A stretch of DNA of 64,000 nucleotides from Effusibacillus dendaii (GTDB lineage Bacteria > Bacillota > Bacilli > Tumebacillales > Effusibacillaceae). The stretch lies in NCBI RefSeq assembly GCF_015097055.1, contig NZ_AP023366.1, positions 3,127,001 to 3,191,000 on the forward strand. The letters are read 5' to 3'. Shown here in pieces: positions 15,706 through 22,304 of the stretch; position 1 is the stretch's first letter, and every line of letters starts with the position of its first letter. The notes below the pieces were generated by a model, which saw only the letters and a list, made by a program, of their open reading frames with translations, did not search any database and was not told the origin of the DNA. The translations under genes were made by a program, and so were the position numbers.

Positions 15706-16026
15706 ATGTTTCGAACAAGTCCCAGGATCATAAACATCATTCCTTTGGATGTAAAGGAAAAGCTAAAAAAAGGAGAAAAGGTAAACATCATCGATGTTCG
15801 TGAGAACGAGGAAGTCGCTCAAGGGAAAATTCCCGGTGCCAAGCATATTCGACTTTCGGAAATTCCTTCACGATTACATGAGATCGATCCAAATGTTGAG
15901 ACGATTATGGTATGCCGAAGCGGAAACCGCAGCGCAAAAGCTTGTGAATTTCTTATGAATCAAGGATATCGCAATGTGAAAAATATGATGGGCGGTATGA
16001 ACGCCTGGGAAGGCGATGTTGAATAA
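15706..16026 (+). CDS. Cytoplasmic rhodanese
   Basis: A 106-aa single-domain rhodanese. IIDVRENEEVAQGKIPGAKH leads to the active-site loop CRSGNRSAK near residue 70; unlike the upstream paralogue it has no membrane helix. It opens the main CstR operon, whose genes continue to about 20.05 kb on the same strand with short gaps. Its likely role is persulfide transfer to the TusA and dioxygenase proteins downstream. Confidence 0.9.
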   Translation: MFRTSPRIINIIPLDVKEKLKKGEKVNIIDVRENEEVAQGKIPGAKHIRLSEIPSRLHEIDPNVETIMVCRSGNRSAKACEFLMNQGYRNVKNMMGGMNAWEGDVE

Positions 16027-16074
16027 CGTCCCAAAAATTTTCTCAAATAAAAATGATAAGGAGAGATTTGTATT

Positions 16075-16470
16075 ATGGCACGTCGTGTGGCAATTATTGC
16101 ATCAAACGGTGGATTGGATTCTGCGTACAAAGTATTAAACATTGCAACTGCAGCAGCGGCAACAGATGCAGAGGTGGCCATTTTCTTTACTTTTGAAGCG
16201 CTTGCTATTATTCACAAGGACTCTGCCGCCATGCTTACCATGGGACCTGGCAAAGAGCATTACATGGAAGGATTTAAGCGTGCAAACGTACCTTCCATTC
16301 AAGAACTGTTGCAGATTGCAATGGAAAGCGGAGTCAAGATGATCGCTTGTCAAATGACAATGGACGTAACAGGTATGACCAAAGACATGTTTATCGAAGG
16401 GGTTGAGGTAGGAGGCGCCGTTACATTCTTGGACTTTGCATATGACGCGGATGCAACTGTAACATTCTAA
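16075..16470 (+). CDS. DsrE-family sulfur-relay protein
   Basis: A 131-aa DsrE/DsrF-like protein. The N-terminus (VAIIASNGGLDSAYKVLN) and FFTFEAL strand fit the DsrE fold, and Cys in MIACQMTMDVTG near residue 92 is at the position used for sulfur binding in DsrE2-type proteins. Members carry sulfane sulfur in relay pathways. It lies in the same order as the B. subtilis yrk operon, whose yrkE is a DsrE-like gene. It probably hands sulfur to TusA. A good GGAGAG site precedes the ATG. Confidence 0.85.
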   Translation: MARRVAIIASNGGLDSAYKVLNIATAAAATDAEVAIFFTFEALAIIHKDSAAMLTMGPGKEHYMEGFKRANVPSIQELLQIAMESGVKMIACQMTMDVTGMTKDMFIEGVEVGGAVTFLDFAYDADATVTF

Positions 16471-16527
16471 TGCGCCACGGGGAGCTTAACTGCCTCTACA
16501 CCCTTCTTGGAGAGGGGGATCAAGGGC

Positions 16528-17310
16528 TTGACGACCGGATTGTTTATTACGTTGTTCGTTCTGGGGTTTATCGGTTCGTTTTTATCAGGAATGTTGGGGA
16601 TAGGGGGAGCGATTATCAATTACCCCATGCTGCTATACATTCCGGCAGCGTTAGGGGTAGGGAGTTTTACGGCTCATGAGGTTTCCGGCATTCTTGCGGT
16701 ACAAGTGTTTTTCGCTACTCTTTCAGGCGTATTGGCGCTTAGGAAAGAAAAACTGATTAATTTCAAGCTTGTGACATACATGGGGATTTCCATCATTGTG
16801 GGAAGCTTTTTGGGGGGCTACGGGGGAAAATTCCTTTCCGGTCATGCAATCAATCTGGTTTATGCAGTGCTGGCCACGATTGCTGCAGTCATGATGTTTA
16901 TTCCAAAGAAAGGGATGGAAGATGAATCAGTTGAAGAGCTGCAATTTAACCGAATTGTGGCAATCATTTCGGCATTTGCAGTAGGGGCTGCCTCCGGGAT
17001 TGTGGGGGCTGGAGGAGCCTTCCTTCTAGTGCCGATCATGCTGGTGATCCTTAAAATTCCGACTCGTGTAACAATTGCCTCCTCGCTCGCCGTAACCTTT
17101 ATTTCATCAATTGGTTCCATGGTGGGAAAACTGATGGCAGGCCATATTCCGTTTTGGTCTACAGTTGTTATCGTTGTTGCCAGTGTTTTGGCAGCGCCGC
17201 TCGGAGCGAAATTGAGCAAACGGGTCAATACAAAAATCCTTAAGGTGATCTTGTCGCTACTGATTGTAGCGACAACCGTAAAAATATGGATTGATATTCT
17301 GTTCAGCTAA
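16528..17310 (+). CDS. yrkJ: TauE/SafE-type sulfite/sulfonate exporter
   Basis: A 260-aa membrane protein of the TauE/SafE family with about eight hydrophobic segments. The family repeats are recognisable: FLSGMLGIGGAIINYPML near the N-terminus and its counterpart AASGIVGAGGAFLLVPIML near residue 160. In persulfide operons such permeases export sulfite made by the dioxygenase; that role is inferred. I chose the TTG at 16528 because AGAGGGGG lies 9 bases upstream; an in-frame TTG at 16507 lacks a site. It matches yrkJ of the B. subtilis yrk operon in length and context. Confidence 0.82.
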   Translation: MTTGLFITLFVLGFIGSFLSGMLGIGGAIINYPMLLYIPAALGVGSFTAHEVSGILAVQVFFATLSGVLALRKEKLINFKLVTYMGISIIVGSFLGGYGGKFLSGHAINLVYAVLATIAAVMMFIPKKGMEDESVEELQFNRIVAIISAFAVGAASGIVGAGGAFLLVPIMLVILKIPTRVTIASSLAVTFISSIGSMVGKLMAGHIPFWSTVVIVVASVLAAPLGAKLSKRVNTKILKVILSLLIVATTVKIWIDILFS

Positions 17311-17327
17311 AGAAAGGAGTAAGCATT

Positions 17328-17900
17328 GTGAGCACCATTGCAGTTGACAAAAGCATAGATTGTAAAGGTTTGTCTTGTCCGATGCCGATTGTAAGAACCA
17401 AGAAGGCAATGGAAGAAATTCTTCCCGGACAGGTGTTGGAAGTCGAGGCTACAGACCCTGGTTCTGTGTCAGATGTTAAAAGCTGGGCGGAAAGAACCGG
17501 ACATCAGTTCATTGGAACGGAACAACACGAAGAAGTATTTAAGCACTATATCCGAAAATCGGACCCGAGTGAAGTGAAACCGGAACGGAATCACCCTCAT
17601 GTAGTTACGAATGAGGAACTTCAGCAAAAGTTGGGGGAAAACCCCGTTATTATAGACGTTCGCGAACCTGCCGAGTACGCTTTCGGGCATATCCCGGGAG
17701 CCAGATCCATCCCGTTTGGTCGGCTTGAGGAAACAATAGAAGAGTTAAGAGCTCTTGGTGAGACAGAAATTCATGTAATTTGCCGTACGGGAACTCGAAG
17801 TGACGTAGCTTGTCAAATTCTTACGGAAAAAGGCTTTCAGAACGTAAAAAACGTAATGCCTGGCATGTCACAATGGAGCGGTCCGATAAATAAAAAATAA
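17328..17900 (+). CDS. yrkF: TusA-rhodanese fusion sulfurtransferase
   Basis: A 190-aa two-domain protein. The TusA domain (residues 1-75) has DCKGLSCPMPIVRTKKA with the sulfur-carrier Cys17. The rhodanese domain (about 92-190) has VIIDVREPAEYAFGHIPGAR and the active-site loop CRTGTRSD with Cys142. The two persulfide sites in one chain allow direct transfer. The arrangement is that of B. subtilis YrkF; staphylococcal CstA has an extra rhodanese. It starts 17 bases after the TauE gene with AAAGGAG. Confidence 0.92.
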   Translation: MSTIAVDKSIDCKGLSCPMPIVRTKKAMEEILPGQVLEVEATDPGSVSDVKSWAERTGHQFIGTEQHEEVFKHYIRKSDPSEVKPERNHPHVVTNEELQQKLGENPVIIDVREPAEYAFGHIPGARSIPFGRLEETIEELRALGETEIHVICRTGTRSDVACQILTEKGFQNVKNVMPGMSQWSGPINKK

Positions 17901-17922
17901 CCACGGAAAGGGTGACGAAAAC

Positions 17923-19056
17923 ATGGCAGTAAAAACCATAACTGCGAAAGAACTTCACAGCAGAATAAATGGAGGAAATCCCGTATTTATTCTGGATGTA
18001 AGAAACCCGGATGAATATAACGACTGGAAAATCGAAGGGAAAGAACTTAAATCGATAAACATTCCCTACTTTGATTTCTTGGATGAGGATGAAAAAAACT
18101 ATAAGCACCTGCCCAAGGATACTGAAATTGCAGTGGTTTGCGCAAAAGGCGGTGCAGCCTTGATGGTCGCGGAAATTCTTGATGAAAAAGGCTACGACGT
18201 AAGCTACCTGGAAGAAGGGATGCTCGAATGGAGCCGTTTCTATCATCCGGTAACGATTCATGTAGGGGAAGACATGAAGTTGATTCAAGTAAATCGTTTG
18301 GCAAAGGGATGCTTGTCCTACATGGTAATTTCTAAAGGGAACGCCATGATTGTAGACCCTAACCGTCACATCAATGAGTATCTGGAACTGGCGGAAAGGG
18401 AGAATGCAAAAATCATGCATATTATGGATACGCATCTCCATGCTGACCATATCTCCGGAGGTCAGGAACTGGCGGAACAAACAGGGGCTACTTACTATAT
18501 TTCGTCCAGTGAGATGCAGGGAAGCGATATCCCTTATGAACCACTGGAAAGTCATAAAGAAATCAAGTTTGGAGATGTGCAAGTGAAAGTTTTGGCGATT
18601 CCAACCCCCGGTCATACACCGGGAAGCGTGTCCTTCTTGGTAAACGACAAATTTCTTCTGTCAGGGGATACCATTTTTGTAGGTGGGCTGGGAAGACCTG
18701 ACCTCGGAGGAAAAGCTCGGGAATGGGCTCAATCGTTGTACGATACAGTGTTCCAAACGATTGCTGGATTGTCGGATGACACGATGGTTCTCCCAACGCA
18801 CTATGCGGATATCAAAGAAATTAATGAAGGCGGCTTTGTCGGGGCAACGCTGGGAGAAATTCGCCAAAGCAATGAAATCATGCGTACAGAAGACCGTGAA
18901 GAGTTTACGGAAAAAGTGGCTGGTACAGCGGGAGCGGCTACACCGCCTAATTACGAGGAGATAGTAGAAATAAACCGTGGAACTGTGGAGGTTACAGCCG
19001 ATAAAGCAACGGAGTTGGAAATTGGACCAAATCGTTGTGCTGTTCACCATAGCTAA
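17923..19056 (+). CDS. yrkH: Rhodanese-persulfide dioxygenase fusion (ETHE1-type MBL)
   Basis: A 377-aa fusion. Residues 1-105 form a rhodanese domain with FILDVRNPDEYNDW and active Cys73 in CAKGGAALM. The MBL dioxygenase follows: MDTHLHADHISGG (HxHxDH from residue 171), PTPGHTPGSVSF, SGDTIFVGGLGRPDL and LPTHYAD, which provide the mononuclear-iron ligands of ETHE1-type enzymes. It oxidises glutathione, bacillithiol or CoA persulfide to sulfite, with the rhodanese probably presenting or removing sulfur. The order here, rhodanese then dioxygenase, is the reverse of staphylococcal CstB. It is the counterpart of yrkH. Confidence 0.9.
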   Translation: MAVKTITAKELHSRINGGNPVFILDVRNPDEYNDWKIEGKELKSINIPYFDFLDEDEKNYKHLPKDTEIAVVCAKGGAALMVAEILDEKGYDVSYLEEGMLEWSRFYHPVTIHVGEDMKLIQVNRLAKGCLSYMVISKGNAMIVDPNRHINEYLELAERENAKIMHIMDTHLHADHISGGQELAEQTGATYYISSSEMQGSDIPYEPLESHKEIKFGDVQVKVLAIPTPGHTPGSVSFLVNDKFLLSGDTIFVGGLGRPDLGGKAREWAQSLYDTVFQTIAGLSDDTMVLPTHYADIKEINEGGFVGATLGEIRQSNEIMRTEDREEFTEKVAGTAGAATPPNYEEIVEINRGTVEVTADKATELEIGPNRCAVHHS

Positions 19057-19077
19057 TAAAGAAAATAGGAGGAGGTT

Positions 19078-19317
19078 TTGAAAAAGATGAACACGGATGT
19101 TTTTGTAGATGCAAAAGGGCTGTCCTGTCCGATGCCGATTGTAAAAGCCAAAAAAGCTATTGATGCGCTTCAGCCGGGACAAATTATGGAGTTGGAAGCA
19201 ACTGACAAAGGATCAGTCAATGATTTTCAGAGCTGGGTGAAACAAACCAAGCATGAAATGATCAAGATGGAAGAAGACAACGGAGTCTATCGGTTTTTTG
19301 TAAAAAAAGGACAATAA
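19078..19317 (+). CDS. yrkI: TusA-family sulfur carrier
   Basis: A 76-79-aa TusA domain. DAKGLSCPMPIVKAKKAI holds the carrier Cys, and LEATDKGSVNDFQSW is almost the same as in the TusA half of the gene two positions upstream, so the two probably arose by duplication. Two starts are possible: TTG at 19078, with a 5-base spacing from the first AGGAGG, or ATG at 19087, at 11 bases. It is the counterpart of yrkI and carries sulfane sulfur on a cysteine. Confidence 0.9.
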   Translation: MKKMNTDVFVDAKGLSCPMPIVKAKKAIDALQPGQIMELEATDKGSVNDFQSWVKQTKHEMIKMEEDNGVYRFFVKKGQ

Positions 19318-19330
19318 TGAGGTGATTGGG

Positions 19331-19714
19331 ATGTTCCATTATACAGTGGAAACCAGTAAGAGTGTGGAGGATGCTGTGCAAGCGGTGGAGGAGAGCTTAA
19401 AGAAGTACAAGTTCGGCGTGCTGTGGCATTTTAACATCACCTCCAAGCTTCAGGAAAAAGGCGTTGATTTTACGCAACCGTATCGGGTGCTTGAAGTGTG
19501 CAACCCTGTGGAAGCGGCAAGAGTATTGTCACAGAACGGGTTAATGGGATATTTCCTTCCCTGCAAAGTTGTTGTCTACGAAGAGAACGGAAAAACCAAA
19601 ATTGGCCTTCCGAAGCCTACCGTTCTGGTGGATGTTGTCAATGACCCCGGCCTGAAGGAAATTGCTCAAGAAGTGGAAAATACGTTAATTCAAGCCATTA
19701 ACGACGCCAAATAA
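19331..19714 (+). CDS. DUF302 domain protein
   Basis: A 127-aa protein with the DUF302 pattern: MFHYTVETSKSVEDAVQAVE, KKYKFGVLWHFN, YRVLEVCNPVEAARVLSQNG and GYFLPCKVVVYEENGKTKIG. Its two conserved Cys (VCNP and LPCK) are present. DUF302 genes often accompany sulfur-oxidation and thiol-stress loci; the biochemical role is not known. I start at the ATG at 19331 because the family begins there and AGGTGA precedes it. It is in the persulfide operon, 36 bases before the UGA-containing thioredoxin. Confidence 0.88.
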   Translation: MFHYTVETSKSVEDAVQAVEESLKKYKFGVLWHFNITSKLQEKGVDFTQPYRVLEVCNPVEAARVLSQNGLMGYFLPCKVVVYEENGKTKIGLPKPTVLVDVVNDPGLKEIAQEVENTLIQAINDAK

Positions 19715-19750
19715 TTAAGATGTCAAATAACAAGATAAGGTGGGATTGAC

Positions 19751-20053
19751 ATGGAATCTGTAAATGAATCCAAATTTGACCAACTGCTTCAATCTGACCG
19801 GCCTACACTCGCTTTCTTCACCGCAGATTGGTGACCTTATTGCAAACGACTGGCTCCGGTCGTAGAAAAGCTTGAAAGTCAATATCCAGAAGTTCATTTT
19901 GTTTATGTGGATTCGGATGATCAACCGAGTCTCCCGCAAAGATATGGAGTTTTGGGTTTACCGACATTAATTCTTTTCAAACAAGGGAACCCCCAAAATC
20001 CACTGGTTGGATTTCAGCCGGAGGCTGCTATTAAGTCATATCTTGAAGGATAA
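19751..20053 (+). CDS. Thioredoxin-family protein with in-frame UGA at the first catalytic position (candidate selenoprotein)
   Basis: The frame encodes 100 residues if UGA at 19832-19834 is read through. It starts at ATG 19751 behind AAGGTGGG and ends at TAA 20051. Around the UGA the protein reads FFTADW-U-PYCKRLAPVVEKLE, i.e. the thioredoxin W-C-x-x-C site with Sec as residue 28 and Cys as residue 31. Downstream are VYVDSDDQP, GVLGLPTLILFKQG with the conserved cis-Pro (LPT), and VGFQPE. Everything after the UGA is well conserved, so this is not a decayed gene. A hairpin with G in its loop lies 18 bases after the UGA. It is the last gene of the CstR operon and would reduce disulfides or persulfides. 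A plain Cys-to-stop mutation is the alternative. Confidence 0.85.
19846..19863 (+). promoter_or_regulatory. Candidate bacterial SECIS hairpin in the thioredoxin gene
   Basis: ACGACT pairs with GGTCGT (6 bp, one G-U) around the loop GGCTCC. The first loop base, a G, is 18 nt after the UGA, inside the 16-37 nt range known for bacterial SECIS elements, which need a G among the first loop bases. It is inside the coding frame, as in bacteria generally. Confidence 0.6.
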
Positions 20054-20086
20054 CAGTTGACGCCCGGCATTGGGCGTCTTGTTATC
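20049..20086 (+). terminator. Terminator of the persulfide operon
   Basis: GATAAC pairs with GTTATC and GACGCCC with GGGCGTC around GGCATT, giving a two-part stem overlapping the thioredoxin stop codon. It lacks a long U-tract but clearly closes the operon. Confidence 0.65.
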
Positions 20087-20130
20087 TATTTGGAGGGGGG
20101 ATTTGGGGACATTAAAGGAGAGTGAGATCA

Positions 20131-20391
20131 ATGCAGTACGACGATGCAATTAAAAACCGGCTTCGCCGAATTGAAGGCCAAATAAGAGGCGTTTACACAA
20201 TGATGGATTCGGAAAAAGAGTGCAAAGATGTTGTGACGCAACTACAAGCGATTCGATCTGCTGTTGATCGTACAATTGGACTGTTGGTAGCAAGCAATTT
20301 AGAATCATGTATTCGTATGGAACTAAAAAAAGGCAACCAGCCAGATAATGTAATAAGAGAAGCAGTCGATTTACTGGTTAAGAGTCGCTAA
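20131..20391 (+). CDS. cstR: CstR-type persulfide-sensing repressor, copy 2
   Basis: An 86-aa paralogue of the protein at 13965, with the same length and ending in VDLLVKSR. The DNA-contact opening KNRLRRIEGQIRGVYTMM is kept, as are Cys31 (EKECKDVV) and Cys60 in NLESCIRMEL; Asn again replaces the His of copper sensors. I chose the ATG at 20131 over a GTG at 20122 because AAAGGAG is 10 bases before it. No obvious ATACCC/GGGTAT operator is upstream, so it may not repress itself. It could form heteromers with copy 1 or sense a different sulfur or selenium species. Confidence 0.88.
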   Translation: MQYDDAIKNRLRRIEGQIRGVYTMMDSEKECKDVVTQLQAIRSAVDRTIGLLVASNLESCIRMELKKGNQPDNVIREAVDLLVKSR

Positions 20392-20700
20392 AAGACAATG
20401 ATTCACCGAGTTGTTGACTCGGCTAAATGGAAAGGAAAAAATATGAAACGATTTTGGAAAAGTTTGTGACTATCACAAAAAATACTGCTCTTGTTAGGAG
20501 TCGGTTATAGTGCTTTTTGGATTACTCAGCAGTTGTTGCAACGATAAATGATGTAATGCATACATCATACACTGCTTTCCGGAATCCCATTAAACGGTTT
20601 TTGCAGTGTGACATGGTGCAGACCTTTGGATTTCCAACGTGTATGAACATGAACAGGCCTAAGTGACATAGTAGTGATGGATTACGGGAGGCGCACGCTA
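20392..20700. other. Gap with a hairpin and a UGA-containing micro-ORF
   Basis: CCGAGT/ACTCGG (20407-20423) forms a 6-bp hairpin after cstR copy 2. The micro-ORF at 20443-20547 is listed separately. From 20548 to 20700 I see no gene and no clear promoter. Confidence 0.4.
20443..20547 (+). CDS. Possible 34-residue membrane peptide with in-frame UGA
   Basis: ATG at 20443 follows AAAGGA by 8 bases. The frame reads MKRFWKSL-UGA-LSQKILLLLG and continues through a hydrophobic stretch to LLQR and TAA at 20545. If UGA (20467-20469) is Sec, residue 9 sits just before a single membrane helix. A weak hairpin follows, with loop TGTTA about 23 nt after the UGA. It sits between two stronger selenoprotein candidates. 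It may equally be a short unrelated frame or a remnant; no family is recognised. Confidence 0.3.
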
Positions 20701-21171
20701 ATGCTGGAGGTTCAGATTCCAGGACGGGGACTGTTTCATTTTTCTCATGTTTTTATTGATTTCAACGGAACTATTGCTACTGATGGCATCATTTCTGAAC
20801 CGCTGAAACCATTACTTTCTGAATTGTCGGAAATCTTGGAGATTATTATTGTCACTGCAGATAATAATGGAACGGTCCAGAATCAGTGTAAGGGGTTGCC
20901 AGTCAAGGTGCGGATCGTTTCCGCTAGCGAACAAGATGAACAAAAGGCTCGGATAATGCAGGAAACGCAAAGAGATCACACAATTGCTATCGGTAACGGC
21001 GTTGTCGACGTAAAAATGTTCAATGCCGCTGATGTGGCGATTTGTGTACTTGCCGACGAAGGCTGTTCACCAAAGGCACTCTTGGCAAGCGACATTGTAG
21101 TCAGGGATATGCGAAATGCACTTGAACTATTGACCCATCCGCATCGATTGGTAGCTTCCCTGCGAAATTGA
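20701..21171 (+). CDS. HAD-family hydrolase (soluble P-type ATPase-like)
   Basis: A 156-aa capless HAD protein. Motif I is FIDFNGTIATDG (nucleophile Asp), motif II is IIIVTADNNG, and motif IV is AIGNGVVDVKMFNAADVAICV followed by ASDIVVRDMRNAL, which closely resembles the hinge end of P-type ATPase P domains. It probably hydrolyses a small phosphate or acts as a regulator; the substrate is unknown. The ATG at 20701 follows ACGGGAGG. It is in the sulfur/selenium island but has no direct sulfur motif. Confidence 0.82.
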   Translation: MLEVQIPGRGLFHFSHVFIDFNGTIATDGIISEPLKPLLSELSEILEIIIVTADNNGTVQNQCKGLPVKVRIVSASEQDEQKARIMQETQRDHTIAIGNGVVDVKMFNAADVAICVLADEGCSPKALLASDIVVRDMRNALELLTHPHRLVASLRN

Positions 21172-21217
21172 ATTTGAAATCCACAGAAGATGAATCAAAC
21201 AGGAGGTACGAGGAAGG

Positions 21218-21886
21218 ATGCAACGCGAACAAGTGAACCAAGCAAAACAACAACTCATAGCAGCGGCCGAAAAGTTATCTTCCGCCGGAGTGATGTTTCG
21301 AGGAGAGCATGCAAACCTGTCTGCTCGTGTAGGGGATGACTCTATGGTAATGACTCGAGGTGGGAATATTAGTCACCTTACGATGGACAGCTTTGCTGTA
21401 GTCCGGCTCGATGAAACCGTGGTGGAAGGAGAAGTGGATCCAGTTACAGCGGAAGTGATTCATATGCATGCTGCCGTATACCGTGCAAAGGCAACAGTGG
21501 GAGCGGTCATTCACAACCACGCGCCAAACGTAACGGTGTTTGCAGTAGCAAAAGAACCTCTTCCTGTTGCGTATGAGCCCCTGCTTCGTTTTGGCGTAAC
21601 TGAACCGATTCCGGTGGTATCCTGGGCTCCAAGAGGTTCGCAAGAATCTGTTTCGAGGATTGTCGATATTGTAACCGACCGCCCGGGTGTGCCGGCCGTA
21701 ATGCTGGCAAATCATGGAGTTCTTGCCTTTGGGAAGGATCCAGTACAAACAGCGCAACTGATTGCGACACTGGATGAAGCAGCGGAGCTTATCCTAAAGG
21801 CTCGACTGATTGGCGGAGAGAAGCCTCTTCCGGATCAGGCGCTTGAACAGGTAAGAACACGTATGGAGCAATTTTCTTCTCGTTGA
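21218..21886 (+). CDS. Class II aldolase/adducin-family protein
   Basis: A 222-aa class II aldolase fold. The substrate loop EHANLSARVGDDSMVMTRGG, the zinc ligands in VIHMHAAVY and VIHNHAPNV, and the third His in LANHGVLAFG are all present. The family includes fuculose- and methylthioribulose-type phosphate lyases and dehydratases, so a role in methionine salvage or sugar-phosphate cleavage is possible but unproven. A strong AGGAGG site precedes it. Gene order places it between the HAD protein and the HesB-like selenoprotein, with a similar strand and short gaps. Confidence 0.85.
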   Translation: MQREQVNQAKQQLIAAAEKLSSAGVMFRGEHANLSARVGDDSMVMTRGGNISHLTMDSFAVVRLDETVVEGEVDPVTAEVIHMHAAVYRAKATVGAVIHNHAPNVTVFAVAKEPLPVAYEPLLRFGVTEPIPVVSWAPRGSQESVSRIVDIVTDRPGVPAVMLANHGVLAFGKDPVQTAQLIATLDEAAELILKARLIGGEKPLPDQALEQVRTRMEQFSSR

Positions 21887-21949
21887 GGATAACACGCACG
21901 ACTATCGGGGCGACATGAGTGAAGGCACTAAAGAAAGGAAGGACACCCA

Positions 21950-22243
21950 ATGCTGCATGTTTCAGATGACGCTATTTCAAAACTCAAGGAATTGCTTAAT
22001 TTTCCAAAAGCCAGCATGATTCGGTTATATATTGCGGGAGTTGGCTGAGGGGGGCCGTCTTACGGAATGGCTCCGGAGGAGTCAACAGATGAACATGACC
22101 AGACAGTTGAAATTGATGGAATTCGATTTGTTTATAATTCTGGATTATCCCCTTACATGGAAGGATTAAACATTAATTATAAGAGCTCTTGGCTAGGTAA
22201 AGGATTTGAAATCAACAGAAATGATAGGTCCGGTAATTGTTGA
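21950..22243 (+). CDS. HesB/IscA-like protein with in-frame UGA (candidate selenoprotein)
   Basis: With UGA at 22046-22048 read through, the frame gives 97 residues (ATG 21950 behind AGGAAGGA, TGA stop 22241). Around it: IRLYIAGVG-U-GGPSYGMAP, Sec at residue 33. Selenocysteine-containing HesB-like proteins with a G-U-G motif are a known family; the second part VEIDGIRFVYNSGLSPYMEG and INYKSSWLGKGFEI is typical of them. Cys97 at the end is the other likely metal or thiol ligand. The fold is IscA-like, possibly binding an iron-sulfur cluster or acting in thiol redox. A CGGA/TCCG hairpin begins 15 nt after the UGA. It is in the same island as the Sec thioredoxin. Confidence 0.88.
22063..22075 (+). 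promoter_or_regulatory. Candidate bacterial SECIS hairpin in the HesB-like gene
   Basis: CGGA pairs with TCCG around loop ATGGC; the loop GG is 21-22 nt after the UGA. The stem is short, and an alternative CCGT/ACGG hairpin (22055-22065) overlaps it, so the exact fold is unsure. Confidence 0.4.
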
Positions 22244-22304
22244 TGGGATATTTAATGTAAGATAGGAGCACCTTTTTAGGCGTTCCTTCCGACAAAGTGA
22301 TAGG

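Noticed and set aside
19832-19834. UGA as an ordinary stop that ends a short peptide
   Set aside because: The thioredoxin fold continues cleanly past it (PYC, VYVDSDD, GLPTLILF), and only the catalytic Cys is replaced. Still possible as a recent stop mutation.
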